64,000 nt of DNA from Lewinellaceae bacterium (GCA_020636215.1 JACJYG010000005.1:930001-994000), one strand, 5' to 3'. Counted from the first letter of the stretch, positions 1 to 9,796 are shown. The notes: generated from the sequence alone by a model not told the origin. Translations and numbers: made by a program.

Positions 1-366
1 GATTTCCCTGAAGTGATCTCCGATATGGGTAAGCACGTAACACCAGCAATCCACTTCCTGTCCATTGATTTGGGCTTTTACCAGTTCCCGGCGGTATTCC
101 GTCACTTCCGACTCTGCCGTGCCGATGCCTTCATAGCGGTCCAGGGCCAAAAGGGTTTCGTCCGGCTGGATGAGCTCCAGTAAATGTCCATAGACCAGGC
201 GTTCGCTTTTGGGTTCATACCATAACCCTGGATAGCGTCCCAGGTCATATAGTAGGCCAGGAACGGTGGCTTCGCCGAGGAAGCGGCTATTCTCGTGCAG
301 GTAGCCGGCTATCCGGGATTGGATGCCGAGCATCAGGGTGCCGTAGACGAAGAGGGGTGGGTGCAT
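1..366 (-). CDS. Gamma-glutamylcyclotransferase-like (AIG2/GGCT fold) protein, C-terminus cut by window
   Basis: Reading the minus strand from an ATG at 366 gives 122 codons that run off the window. The N-terminus is MHPPLFVYGTLM, and the FVYGTL segment is the substrate-loop signature of the GGCT/AIG2 family. Further on, ALDRYEGIG matches the family's catalytic-Glu region (L-D-x-Y-E-G), followed by a YRRELV strand. Members are cytosolic and cleave gamma-glutamyl amino acids or gamma-glutamylamines to 5-oxoproline, but substrate cannot be told from sequence. It lies upstream of, and co-directional with, the agmatinase gene, separated by short repeats. Only the missing 3' end limits the call. 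Confidence 0.75.
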   Translation of the reverse strand, partial: MHPPLFVYGTLMLGIQSRIAGYLHENSRFLGEATVPGLLYDLGRYPGLWYEPKSERLVYGHLLELIQPDETLLALDRYEGIGTAESEVTEYRRELVKAQINGQEVDCWCYVLTHIGDHFREI

Positions 367-368
367 GG

Positions 369-434
369 ATGTGTCTTGTGTCTTGTACGTCTTGTGTGTC
401 TTGTACGTCTTGTACGTCTTGTATGTCTTGGGTG
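369..434. repeat. 9-bp tandem array, GTCTTGTNN family
   Basis: About seven copies of a GTCTTGTAC/GTCTTGTGT unit stand head to tail just before the start of the cyclotransferase-like gene. The same word builds the array at 35109-35240. This is a co-directional gap, and no inverted copy of this unit was seen. Confidence 0.8.
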
Positions 435-477
435 TCGAAGGTCAAATGTCAGCATTTTTGTGGAGGCGGTTCAAAGC

Positions 478-535
478 TTGGCATTCTCGCATTCTTGCAT
501 CTACGCATTCTCACATTCTCCCATTTCACCCCGTC
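478..535. repeat. Degenerate GCATTCTC-type tandem array
   Basis: About six degenerate copies of an 8-bp GCATTCTC-like word run into the 3' end of the agmatinase gene. A 15-nt stretch (486-500) recurs in exact inverted orientation at 1398-1412, upstream of the same gene. The same word forms the larger array at 36527-36612. Confidence 0.7.
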
Positions 536-1344
536 ACCATTTTCGCCAGAATTTCCCTCAGAAACTTTGCCGCCACCATGGCAGTCACGCCATTGATGTC
601 GCGGGCGGGATTGAACTCCACGATATCGGCGCCTACCAAAGGTACATCGATGTGGTGGATGATGTTCAACACCTCGCGAACCGACAGGCCGCCGGGTTCG
701 TAGTGGGAGATGCCGGGGGCGAAGGCCGGGTCCAGTATATCCATATCGAGAGAGAGGTAGAGGGGCCCTTCTAATGCCAGTGCTTCCGGGACGCCATGTC
801 TCATTTCGTGTACTTCCACCCCAAACCGCGCGGCCTGTTCCCGTTGATGGGTGGTCAGGGTACGGATGCCTACCTGAACCAGGCGGCGGGCCAGCCCTTC
901 CTCCATAATGCGGGCAAAAGGGCAGGCGTGGGAATAGCGGTTGCCCTCAAACTCATCGTACAGGTCGCTGTGGGCGTCAAGTTGCAGGATGGTCAGAGGG
1001 CCATGTTTTTGGAAAAATGCCTTTATGATAGGATAGGCGATGGAGTGGTCTCCGCCAAGGCTGAGCACCCGGGCGCCTTTGTCCAGCAACCGTTGCACCT
1101 GGGCGGTGATGTCCAGATAGTCTTTGAACGGCAGCGGGCCAACGTCTACTATTTCGGGGTGATCCTTGATATCTGTTCCGTCCTCGGCAAAGGTGTTGGC
1201 GGAATCCGAGTAGAATGCCTCCCAAATCTTGCGCGGGGCTTTGGCTGCGCCAGTCAGGTAGGAGGAGTAGGCATCGAAGGGTACACTGGCGACGGCAACC
1301 TGTCCGGCCTGTATTGCTTCTACTTTCCGGGAAAAGCTGGGCAT
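526..1344 (-). CDS. speB: Agmatinase / arginase-family ureohydrolase
   Basis: A 272-residue ureohydrolase that would hydrolyse agmatine (or a related guanidino compound) to putrescine and urea in the cytosol, using a Mn2+ pair. The metal ligands are visible: GGDHS (about residue 97-101), DAHSD (123-127) and SLDMDILDPAFAPG (about 198-211), plus SHACPF, the usual agmatinase-type segment. The ATG at 1344 (MPSFSRK) is preferred over an upstream in-frame ATG at 1500, because the extra 52 residues look like translated repeat and leader and have no family match. Length fits the family. Formimidoylglutamase or another ureohydrolase is possible, but the motif set favours agmatinase. Confidence 0.85.
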   Translation of the reverse strand: MPSFSRKVEAIQAGQVAVASVPFDAYSSYLTGAAKAPRKIWEAFYSDSANTFAEDGTDIKDHPEIVDVGPLPFKDYLDITAQVQRLLDKGARVLSLGGDHSIAYPIIKAFFQKHGPLTILQLDAHSDLYDEFEGNRYSHACPFARIMEEGLARRLVQVGIRTLTTHQREQAARFGVEVHEMRHGVPEALALEGPLYLSLDMDILDPAFAPGISHYEPGGLSVREVLNIIHHIDVPLVGADIVEFNPARDINGVTAMVAAKFLREILAKMVTG

Positions 1345-1748
1345 GTGTTTTTTGGGGTAAAAGTTAAGCGTTATGGTGGGAATGTGGAAATGCTTAAATG
1401 CAAGAATGCGAGGAAATGTCACGGGGTGATTGAACGGTAGTATAATCAAGGCGGGCCACCCCTTGACGGAGCCCAGGGTAAAGTAGAGCTGCATGTGCAT
1501 AGCTTGTACTGGAAACTGCTGAAGAATGCTTGGGCCTTATTGTATTGAACTGAAAATCAAAGCCTTGTACGGCAGAGCTGGTAGGCCGGCAAAGCATTGT
1601 TAATAAAAAAATTTGGTTGAGGGAACCTTTCGCTTTATCTCAGGTGTTTAAGGAATTATTAATTGAAAATTAAATTTGGTTTAATTTTGATAATGCCATA
1701 CCGTTATTCTTTTGAAAATTTTTAATTTTAGTAAAAATCACTGAAGCG
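1345..1748. other. 404-nt divergent intergenic region
   Basis: This gap separates agmatinase (minus) from the YkuK-family gene (plus) and must hold both promoters. Positions 1383-1412 carry an inverted copy of the GCATTC-type repeat found at the other end of agmatinase. The part from about 1600 to 1748 is AT-rich. No convincing -7 box with correct spacing was found for either gene. Confidence 0.5.
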
Positions 1749-2219
1749 ATGAATTGGCGAAAGCTCAACGGCCAAAAGATCGAGATACCGATCAAAGCCG
1801 CAGTGGAAGAATCCATTATCCGGGAAAAAAAGCTCGGCCACAAGCTCAAAGTATGCATTGGCTCCGATTCTCAGGTGCGAAACGGGGTGGTAGAATTTGC
1901 CACCGTGATTGTTTTCCTTCGGGAGAAAAAAGGCGGCTTCATGTTCATCTCCAATTCCCGGGAGTCCAGTAAGATGGGATTGCGGGAACGCATGATCCTT
2001 GAAGTGGCCAAATCGGTGGAAGTGGCCTACGGCCTGTGCGACCTGCTCGATCAGCACGATGTCGCCCTGGAAGTGCACGCTGATATCAATACAGATCCGC
2101 ACTTCCAATCTAATACTGCCCTCAAAGAAGCCATGGGCTACATCCTTGGGATGGGTTTTGTCTTCAAGGCCAAACCAGAGGCCTTTGCAAGCTCTTCCTG
2201 CGCGGATAAGGTAGTATAG
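1749..2219 (+). CDS. RNase H-like YkuK-family protein (former DUF458)
   Basis: A 156-residue soluble protein whose VCIGSDSQVRNG segment (about residues 35-46) and later VHADINTDPHFQSN segment match the YkuK family. That family has an RNase H-like fold with acidic residues on the first strand (the D in GSDSQ). No biochemical role is firmly established, so a nuclease function is only inferred from fold. Length fits the family. It lies 157 nt upstream of pyrF, with a hairpin between them, so the two are probably separate transcription units. Confidence 0.75.
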   Translation: MNWRKLNGQKIEIPIKAAVEESIIREKKLGHKLKVCIGSDSQVRNGVVEFATVIVFLREKKGGFMFISNSRESSKMGLRERMILEVAKSVEVAYGLCDLLDQHDVALEVHADINTDPHFQSNTALKEAMGYILGMGFVFKAKPEAFASSSCADKVV

Positions 2220-2277
2220 AAAGGCAGGTTGTTCTGATTATTCTTAACTATTCGCCTGGTAAGGCCAATAAATTCGG

Positions 2278-2305
2278 CGCCACTCCGCAACGAAACGGGG
2301 TGGCG
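2278..2305 (+). terminator. GC-rich hairpin downstream of the YkuK gene
   Basis: A 10-bp stem (2278-2287 with 2296-2305, one G:T pair) closes an 8-nt loop. It sits between the YkuK-family stop and pyrF. The T-run after it is poor, so it may be a weak terminator or a processing hairpin. Confidence 0.4.
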
Positions 2306-2376
2306 TCGCTGTTTATCTTTGCTTTCGCTGTATCTCTCATTAAGCTTCCATAATCCTTATCTTCGCCAAAAAAAGC

Positions 2377-3189
2377 ATGACTCGCCAGGAACTCTACGAG
2401 CAGATCAAAAGCAAACAATCCTACCTCTGCGTGGGCTTAGATACCGATTGGGAAAGGCTCCCCAAGCATCTGTTGAAATACAAGGATCCGGTTTTTGAAT
2501 TCAACAAGCAAATTATCGACGCCACCCGGGATCTGTGCGTGTCTTATAAGCCCAATTTGGCCTTTTACGAAGCACAGGGCGTGCGGGGATGGGAGTCACT
2601 GCACAAAACACTGGAATATATTCCCCGGGAACACTTCACGATTGCCGACGCCAAGCGGGGCGATATCGGCAACACTTCCACCCAGTACGCCAAGGCTTTT
2701 TTTCAGGAGCTGAACTTCGATGCGGTTACCGTAGCCCCCTACATGGGCGAGGATTCCGTAGCCCCCTTCCTCGCCTTCGAAGGCAAATGGGTGATCCTGC
2801 TGGCCCTGACCTCCAACGCCGGCAGCCGGGATTTCCAAATGGATAAACAGGAAAACGGCCAGCCGCTCTACGAAAAGGTCATGCGCCGGGCTATGGAATG
2901 GGGCAGTCCCGATAACCTAATGTTCGTGCTCGGCGCCACCCATCCCGAAAAGTTTGCCGAGTTGCGGGCTATCGCTCCCGAGCATTACTTTCTCGTTCCA
3001 GGTGTCGGCGCTCAAGGTGGTGATTTAGAAGGCGTTAGCCGCTATGGCTTCAATGATCATTGCGGGCTATTGGTCAATTCTTCCCGAGGTATTATTTTCG
3101 CCGGAAGCGGAGAAGATTTTGCGGAGAAAGCGCGGGAAGCGGCATTGGCCGTACAGCGGGAGATGGCGGGGGTGCTTGGGGTGGGCTGA
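2377..3189 (+). CDS. pyrF: Orotidine 5'-phosphate decarboxylase, type 2
   Basis: This 270-residue enzyme converts OMP to UMP, the last step of de novo pyrimidine synthesis. LCVGLDTDWERLP (about 17-29) is the substrate-binding start of the barrel. DAKRGDIGNTS (about 90-100) holds the catalytic Lys-Asp network in the DxKxxDI form typical of the longer type 2 subfamily. LVPGVGAQGGD near residue 210 is the phosphate-binding loop. Length is normal. A TATCTTCG box at 2358-2365, one base off the Bacteroidota -7 consensus, precedes the ATG by 11 nt. Confidence 0.95.
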   Translation: MTRQELYEQIKSKQSYLCVGLDTDWERLPKHLLKYKDPVFEFNKQIIDATRDLCVSYKPNLAFYEAQGVRGWESLHKTLEYIPREHFTIADAKRGDIGNTSTQYAKAFFQELNFDAVTVAPYMGEDSVAPFLAFEGKWVILLALTSNAGSRDFQMDKQENGQPLYEKVMRRAMEWGSPDNLMFVLGATHPEKFAELRAIAPEHYFLVPGVGAQGGDLEGVSRYGFNDHCGLLVNSSRGIIFAGSGEDFAEKAREAALAVQREMAGVLGVG

Positions 3190-3404
3190 GGTTTTCAGGT
3201 TTATAAAAATCGATAAAACGCTCATCTCTTCTGACTTGTCCACTCTCCTCATAATACCCAAAGCTCAGGGCATTTAGTACTCTGTAAAATAAATAACTTC
3301 CAATTTTGGCAGTTTCTTTTTGCGGGCCTTCAACTTAACAACCAATTAACTTTCTCCGCTTTTCCTTAACCCAAATTTAAGAATCCTTTAATGTTCAATT
3401 TCCG

Positions 3405-3432
3405 ATTGTCGAAAATGGCAGGGATATCTTTG
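3405..3432 (+). promoter_or_regulatory. Probable Bacteroidota-type promoter of the large T9SS protein gene
   Basis: TATCTTTG (3425-3432) is a perfect TAnnTTTG -7 box. ATTG at 3405-3408 is a plausible -33 element 16 nt upstream. The start codon follows 38 nt downstream, leaving a short leader. Confidence 0.4.
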
Positions 3433-3470
3433 GACGTTCACCCATTTCTAAGCTCAAAACTATTCCGAGT

Positions 3471-6400
3471 ATGTTTAGACAATTTACCCTTCTTCTTTTT
3501 CTTACCCTTCTCACAAGTCTGGCTGCTTTCGCTCAATTGCCCCGCAATGGCTTCGAAGGCGATGCCACGGACACCTGGAACTACACTGCTGAACCTGCCA
3601 ACTACAATGTACCTGCCGAAGACGACATCTGGGACGACACCACTGTCGTTTCCGTAATGGAACCCTTTGCAGGCAGCCAGTTCTGGTTTATGCGCGATCT
3701 CGATAATCCCAGTGGTGGAGGGGCTTTTTTTCACACGCTAACTTTCGAGACGGTCGATATCAGTGGCGCCAATGCCGGACTGGTCAGCTTTGGATGGAAC
3801 TCTTTTGAGTACGAAGCCAACGACAGCATCGGCTACCTTATCGCTTTCGATAATGGTACGGATTGGGACATGGCCAACTACGTTGACCTGAACCGAAACA
3901 CCGGTTCCTGGCAATTCGTACAGGTACCCATTCCACCCGGCAGCCAGTACGTGCGCTTGCGCTTGATGGCCAAGCAGAACGGCAACGGCGACTACGCCGG
4001 CTTTGACGAAGTGCTGATCGAAGAAGGCGCCCCCCCTGCCGTTATCGAATTTGCCAGTGAACTCCAGCAAGTCAATGAAGATGCTGGAACGGCATTGGTG
4101 CAGCTGAACATCGCCAACCCCGGAGCTTTCCCCTCTTCGGCGAAAGTTTCCGTCAACGGTTTTTCGACAGCTATCAACGGAACCGATTACACTTTTATGG
4201 ATTCGACCTACACATTCGACAGCCTGGCAGATTCCATTTTGATCGAAGTGGAGATCCTCGATGATGTGCTCGAAGATGCAGGCCGCTACCTGATCCTGAC
4301 CCTCAGCGATTTCGATAATGCAGGCCCTGGCGCGACCCTGGAACATATTATCCTGATTGCCGACAACGATATCAAAGGCCCGGAACCCCTTTCGGCGTCT
4401 TTTGTCAAAATGACCCACCTCGGCAGCTTTGCCGGTAGCCCGAACGGTGGCTCGGCAGAAATTTCCGCATTCGACCCAGAATCGAAGCGTCTTTTCATCA
4501 CCAACATCACGAACAATACCCTCGACATCCTCGACCTGGCCAACCCGGTAGCCGCTGTCCAGGTTGCCAGCATTGATATTGGTGTTTACGGCAGCGGCAT
4601 TAATTCCGTAGATGTTAAAAACGGCGTGGTTGCCTGTGCTGTGGATGCTGCTATTCCGACCGAGGATGGCAAAGTGGTTTTTTTTGGAACCGACGGAAGT
4701 TTTATCAATGAAGTCACCGTGGGCGCCTTGCCTGACATGGTCGTCTTCACCCACGACGGCGCCCGGCTTCTCTCCGCTAACGAAGGGGAACCCAATAACA
4801 ACTACGACGTGGACCCACTTGGCTCAGTCAGCATTATCGACCTGGCTCCTGGTGTGGCCAACCTCACCAATAGTGACGTGACTACGCTGACGTTTGAAAA
4901 CTGGGATGGCCAAATAGCTGACCTGATAGCCGCAGGTGTGCGCATCTTCGGGCCGAACGCTACCGTAGGCAGCGACCTGGAACCGGAGTACATCTGCGTC
5001 AGCCCCGACGACAAAACGGCCTTGGTAACCCTGCAGGAAGCTAACGCTGTGGCTGTAGTCGACCTCGAGAATTTGCAGATCACTGCGATCAACCCGCTCG
5101 GAACAAAAGACTATTCGCTCCTATCCAATTCCTTTGATGCATCCAACACTGCCCCCGGTATTTTCTTCGCGAACTGGCCGGTGAAGGGATACCTGCTCCC
5201 CGATGGCATCGAGTGTTTTGAAGTGGATGGGGTTACCTACGCCATCACAGCTAATGAAGGGGATACCCGTGACTACGATGGCTATAGCGAAGAACAGCGG
5301 GTGAAGGACGTCGTCCTGGACCCCACTGTTTTCCCGGATGCTGCTTACCTGCAAAAGGATGAGTTACTGGGGCGCCTGCTCATTACCTCCTCCGCAGGCG
5401 ACACGGATGGCGACGGCGATTACGATGAATTGTACAACATAGGTGGCCGCTCGTTTTCCATCTGGAATACGGCTACCGGCGAGCTCGTCTGGGACAGTGG
5501 CGACCAACTGGAGCGCATTACCGCCGAAGACCCAACCTGGGGCTCTGTTTTCAACTCCAGTCACGGTAGCACCCCCAGCTTCAAGAACCGCAGCGATGAC
5601 AAAGGCCCCGAACCTGAGACTGTTATCGTGACGGAAATCGAAGGCCGCTGGTATGCCTTCATTGGCCTGGAGCGCATTGGCGGCGTCATGTTGTACGAAG
5701 TGACCGACCCGGCAAATCCCGTTTTTGTACAATACCTGAACACCAGAAACCCCGTTAACGGCGGTGACTTGGGCCCTGAAGGCCTGATCTTTATCAAAAA
5801 AGAAGACAGCCCCAACGGCCGCAACCTGCTTATCGTAAGCAACGAGGTGAGTGGTACGGTGAGCATTTTCCAGATCGACCTCGATCGCTCCAATGGTGGT
5901 GATATCACCCTCGACGTGTACGATTATACACCCACCGGAACCATCGTTGATTACCAGGGTGAAACGATTTATGACGGCGGTATCAGTGGTTTGCATTATA
6001 TTTCCGGCACCGATCTCGAATTCTATGGTGTGAGCGACCGTGGCCCGAACGCTGATGCTTCCGGCCATCCGAATGCCACCGGCGCCACACTCGTATTCCC
6101 TGCCCCTGACTATGCCCCGCTCATTACCCGGTTTAAAGCCGAAAATGGCGCCTGGACGGTACAAGACATTGAACCGATCCTGCGTCCGGATGGTACGCCC
6201 ATCAGCGGCCTTCCGCTCCCTGCCAATGCCGGTTCGACAGGTGAAACGGCTTGGGCCGACACCACACCCGTTGTGCTGAACCCCGACATCTGGGGTATGG
6301 ACAGTGAGGGCATCGTGGAAGACAGCGAGGGTAACCTCTGGCTTTGCGATGAATACGGTTCTTCCGTTTGGAAGATCGACGGAACGACTTACCAGGTCAT

Positions 6401-9400
6401 TAAGCGGTACACGCCCTTCCCCGTGGAAGCCGAAGACGCAGCCCTGCCTGACGAGATTGGCAAGCGCCGTCCAAACCGGGGCTTTGAAGGCGTAGCCGTG
6501 GCTCCGAACGGCAAGGTGTACGCTATTCTCCAAGACCCTGCTTACAACCCCAGTTCCGCCACCAGTTTCAACAGCCGTCTGACCCGCATGGTAGAGATCG
6601 ACCCGGCGACCGACGAGGTAAAAACCTTCGCCTATGAAATGAACGACGATTTTGGCCAGATCCGAAAGCGCGATTGGAAAGTGGGCGATCTTGTTGCCGT
6701 GAACGATCAGGAATTCCTATTGATCGAACACGCCGAACGCAATGGCTGGAACGTGAAGAATATTTACAAGATCGACATTTCCGAAGCAACGGCCATCGAT
6801 ACATTTACGTTCGGAGGCCAGGCCATGGAACAGCTCGTCGATGCCGCCACACTGGCAACTTTTGGAGCTAATGCCGTCAAAAAAGAATTTTTCTTCGATC
6901 TGCTCGAAGCCGGCTGGGACCTGAGCCATGACAAGCCGGAGGGCCTCACGATCGTCAATGACTCGACCATTGCCGTGGTGAACGATAATGACTTCGGTAT
7001 TGACTCGCCGACAGGTGACGGATCCATTGTTTATACCGGTAAATCGACCCGCCTCTATGTGTACGGCCTTTCGGAAAAATTGGATATTCGCCCGCTCGTT
7101 ACTTTTGCAAATAACGTGATCGCTGTAACCGAAGGCGACGGTGATGTGAATGTTGGCCTGGAAGTTAGCGAAGGCAGCCGTTTCGGCGGTTCGCTCACCG
7201 TGAGCGTTGTGGATGCTTCCACAGCGGCTGAGGGGGATGACTATGTACTGGGTACGGCCACCTTTGACATACCTCCCTTCACGGAAGGTAGCCTGAACCT
7301 GACGGTTAATTTCCCTGACAACGGAAACCTCACAGGAGGCAAGTATTTGATCCTTAAGATCGATGAATCCTCGAATGTTCGGACGGATGAGAACGAACTG
7401 ATCGTTCTGATCACTGATAACGATCTCGAAGCCCCCATTGCTCAGGCGAATCCCTACGTGGAAATGTCGCACCTCAACAGTTTCTCGGGCAGCCCGGATG
7501 GAGGCTCAGCGGAAATCTCCGCTTTTGACCCGGTTTCGAAGCGGCTGTTCATCACAAACATCACCAATAACACCCTTGATATCGTCGACCTGTCAGATCC
7601 CACAGCTGCTATGTTTATCCAGAGTGTGGACATTTCCGTATATGGTGGCGGCATCAATTCGGTAGACGTGAAAGATGGAGTAGTAGCGGCTGCAGTTCAG
7701 GGTTATTCCACCGGCGAGAACGGCAAGTTGGTTTTCTTCGATGCAGACGGTGCGTATATCAATGACGTGACGGTGGGTTTCCTGCCCGACATGGTTGTCT
7801 TCAGCCATGACGGTACTAAAGTGCTCACTGCTAATGAAGGCGAACCTAGCAGTGATTACGCGATTGATCCCGTCGGTTCGGTCAGTGTGATCGATATGAC
7901 ACCGGGCGCAGCCAACCTGACCAACGCCAATGTAGTCACTTTAGGTTTTGACGCTTTTGACAGCCAAATTGACGCCCTGAAAGCTGCCGGCGTGCGCATC
8001 TTCGGGCCTAATGCCAGTGTATCGCAAGACCTGGAGCCGGAGTATATCTGTCTGAGCGACGATGATAAAACGGCGCTCGTGACCCTTCAGGAAGCTAACG
8101 CTATCGCAGTTATTGACCTGGAAAACCTTGTCATTTCGGAAATTCGTCCACTTGGTACGAAAGACATTTCACAAGTGGCTAACGTACAGGACGTTTCCGA
8201 CCGTGCGCCCGGCATTTTCTTTGCAACCTGGCCGGTGAAAGGATTTTATCTGCCCGACGCCATTGAATGTTTCGAAATTGATGGTGTGGCCTATGCCATC
8301 ACGGCCAACGAGGGCGACACCCGCGACTACGATGGCTACAGTGAAGAAGAGCGGGTAAAGGACCTCGACCTCGATCCTACAGCTTTCCCCCATGCGGATT
8401 ATTTGCAGAACAACGCGCTCCTCGGCCGGATGCTTAGCACCAGCGCCCAGGGGGATACTGACGGTGACGGCGATTATGACGAGATCTACGGCATCGGAGG
8501 CCGCTCCTTTTCCATTTGGAATGTGGCTACTGGAGAACAAGTCTACGACAGTGGTGACGGCCTCGAACAGATCGTGGCAAACGATCCGATCTGGGCGCCG
8601 CTCTTCAACGCCAGCAACAGCAATGATACTTACAAGAACCGCAGCGACGACAAGGGCCCGGAACCTGAGTCGGTGCTCGTCGAGGAGCTCGATGGTAAAG
8701 TGTACGCTTTTATTGGCCTGGAGCGCATCGGCGGCATTATGCTTTATGACGTGACCGACCCGGCCAACCCCGAATTCATGCAATACCTCAATACCCGAGA
8801 TGGGATTGGTGGCGGCGACCTCGGCCCGGAAGGCCTGATCTTTATACCCTATACAGACAGTCCTAACGGAAAGAACCTCGTCGTCGTTTCCAACGAGGTA
8901 AGTGGCACATTAGCCGTTTTCGAACTGAACCTGAACTGTACGCTGAGCCTTGGCGAGGACCAGGCTCTCTGTGTCGGCGACACGGCAATTTTCACCGTAC
9001 CAGCAGGATATGTGTCGTATGAATGGTCGAATGACAGTACGAGTGTCAGCATTGATGTGACGGATGCCGGAATATACACTGTCATCGCATCGACACCGGC
9101 CGGTTGTGTGGCTTCCGATTCGGTCGAGTTGGCCGTGAACGACCTCCCGGTAGTTGATCTCGGCCCGGATACCACCATCAACACCCCGGCTATCTATGTG
9201 CTCGACGCTGGAGCCGGTTTTATAAGCTATATCTGGAGCGATGGCTCCACAGAGCAGACCCTGGCTGTGGCAGAAACGGGCGCCTATTCCGTTACCGTTG
9301 TAGATGCTAACGGTTGCGAGAACACAGATGAAGTGGTCATAACCGTCATCAACTCGGCCTCGGAAGCCGGTCTGGCTGGTAGGCTGACTCTCTTTCCCAA

Positions 9401-9626
9401 CCCCACGTCCGGTTTAGTGAACCTGTCGTTCAACGAATTTGAACCGGGGACATACACAGTTAGCGTGTTCGATCTAGTCGGCAGGGAGGTTTCCGTTCAA
9501 CAGTTAGATGTTCAGTCCAATGTGCAAACGGTACAATTGGATCTGGCCGCCCTGGTAAGCGGCGCTTACTTTGTGAGGGTTGCCTCTGAGAAAGGAATGA
9601 TCGTGAAGCCCTTGATTTTGGAATAA
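3471..9626 (+). CDS. Giant T9SS-secreted choice-of-anchor-I / phytase-like esterase protein
   Basis: A 2051-residue exported protein. A signal peptide (residues 1-21, ending AFA) is followed by a jelly-roll-like region (about 22-185). Next come a Calx-beta-like repeat (190-302), a choice-of-anchor-I beta-propeller module (304-805), a phytase-like esterase domain (810-1200; SDRGPNAD and DSEGIVEDSEGNLWLCDEYG are visible), a second Calx-beta (1207-1320) and a second choice-of-anchor-I module (1320-1825). Two Ig-like repeats (1825-1965) and a T9SS type A sorting domain (about 1970-2051; LFPNPTSG and a final short hydrophobic tail) complete it. The two anchor-I modules are clearly homologous, sharing GGSAEISAFDP and ITNITNNTLDI. 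Extracellular phosphatase or phosphodiesterase activity is inferred from the esterase domain only. A strong terminator follows. Confidence 0.85.
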   Translation: MFRQFTLLLFLTLLTSLAAFAQLPRNGFEGDATDTWNYTAEPANYNVPAEDDIWDDTTVVSVMEPFAGSQFWFMRDLDNPSGGGAFFHTLTFETVDISGANAGLVSFGWNSFEYEANDSIGYLIAFDNGTDWDMANYVDLNRNTGSWQFVQVPIPPGSQYVRLRLMAKQNGNGDYAGFDEVLIEEGAPPAVIEFASELQQVNEDAGTALVQLNIANPGAFPSSAKVSVNGFSTAINGTDYTFMDSTYTFDSLADSILIEVEILDDVLEDAGRYLILTLSDFDNAGPGATLEHIILIADNDIKGPEPLSASFVKMTHLGSFAGSPNGGSAEISAFDPESKRLFITNITNNTLDILDLANPVAAVQVASIDIGVYGSGINSVDVKNGVVACAVDAAIPTEDGKVVFFGTDGSFINEVTVGALPDMVVFTHDGARLLSANEGEPNNNYDVDPLGSVSIIDLAPGVANLTNSDVTTLTFENWDGQIADLIAAGVRIFGPNATVGSDLEPEYICVSPDDKTALVTLQEANAVAVVDLENLQITAINPLGTKDYSLLSNSFDASNTAPGIFFANWPVKGYLLPDGIECFEVDGVTYAITANEGDTRDYDGYSEEQRVKDVVLDPTVFPDAAYLQKDELLGRLLITSSAGDTDGDGDYDELYNIGGRSFSIWNTATGELVWDSGDQLERITAEDPTWGSVFNSSHGSTPSFKNRSDDKGPEPETVIVTEIEGRWYAFIGLERIGGVMLYEVTDPANPVFVQYLNTRNPVNGGDLGPEGLIFIKKEDSPNGRNLLIVSNEVSGTVSIFQIDLDRSNGGDITLDVYDYTPTGTIVDYQGETIYDGGISGLHYISGTDLEFYGVSDRGPNADASGHPNATGATLVFPAPDYAPLITRFKAENGAWTVQDIEPILRPDGTPISGLPLPANAGSTGETAWADTTPVVLNPDIWGMDSEGIVEDSEGNLWLCDEYGSSVWKIDGTTYQVIKRYTPFPVEAEDAALPDEIGKRRPNRGFEGVAVAPNGKVYAILQDPAYNPSSATSFNSRLTRMVEIDPATDEVKTFAYEMNDDFGQIRKRDWKVGDLVAVNDQEFLLIEHAERNGWNVKNIYKIDISEATAIDTFTFGGQAMEQLVDAATLATFGANAVKKEFFFDLLEAGWDLSHDKPEGLTIVNDSTIAVVNDNDFGIDSPTGDGSIVYTGKSTRLYVYGLSEKLDIRPLVTFANNVIAVTEGDGDVNVGLEVSEGSRFGGSLTVSVVDASTAAEGDDYVLGTATFDIPPFTEGSLNLTVNFPDNGNLTGGKYLILKIDESSNVRTDENELIVLITDNDLEAPIAQANPYVEMSHLNSFSGSPDGGSAEISAFDPVSKRLFITNITNNTLDIVDLSDPTAAMFIQSVDISVYGGGINSVDVKDGVVAAAVQGYSTGENGKLVFFDADGAYINDVTVGFLPDMVVFSHDGTKVLTANEGEPSSDYAIDPVGSVSVIDMTPGAANLTNANVVTLGFDAFDSQIDALKAAGVRIFGPNASVSQDLEPEYICLSDDDKTALVTLQEANAIAVIDLENLVISEIRPLGTKDISQVANVQDVSDRAPGIFFATWPVKGFYLPDAIECFEIDGVAYAITANEGDTRDYDGYSEEERVKDLDLDPTAFPHADYLQNNALLGRMLSTSAQGDTDGDGDYDEIYGIGGRSFSIWNVATGEQVYDSGDGLEQIVANDPIWAPLFNASNSNDTYKNRSDDKGPEPESVLVEELDGKVYAFIGLERIGGIMLYDVTDPANPEFMQYLNTRDGIGGGDLGPEGLIFIPYTDSPNGKNLVVVSNEVSGTLAVFELNLNCTLSLGEDQALCVGDTAIFTVPAGYVSYEWSNDSTSVSIDVTDAGIYTVIASTPAGCVASDSVELAVNDLPVVDLGPDTTINTPAIYVLDAGAGFISYIWSDGSTEQTLAVAETGAYSVTVVDANGCENTDEVVITVINSASEAGLAGRLTLFPNPTSGLVNLSFNEFEPGTYTVSVFDLVGREVSVQQLDVQSNVQTVQLDLAALVSGAYFVRVASEKGMIVKPLILE

Positions 9627-9655
9627 GCTGAACTGAACCTGGCTGAAATGAAGGG

Positions 9656-9694
9656 ACGCGGTGGAGATATTCTGTCTCCACCGCGTTCTTTTTT
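9656..9694 (+). terminator. Intrinsic terminator
   Basis: A perfect 12-bp GC-rich stem (9656-9667 with 9675-9686) with a 7-nt loop is followed by a T-rich tract (9687-9694). It ends the large T9SS gene, in a convergent gap with the exonuclease gene. Confidence 0.85.
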
Positions 9695-9796
9695 CAGTGC
9701 ACACGCCAGCGTGCTGACAGTTTTTGGAGGGTTTTCGAATTCCAACGTTTTTTTTAGAATTCAACAACATTTAAGGAACCCTGAAACCCCAAAGAA

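Noticed and set aside
295..774. Plus-strand frames across the repeats and agmatinase 3' end
   Set aside because: They translate the tandem array into Cys/Val/Leu-rich repeats and lie opposite a well-supported agmatinase gene.
3738..9770. Long antisense frames opposite the T9SS giant gene
   Set aside because: They are codon-bias shadows without domain content; the plus frame has full domain structure and a terminator.
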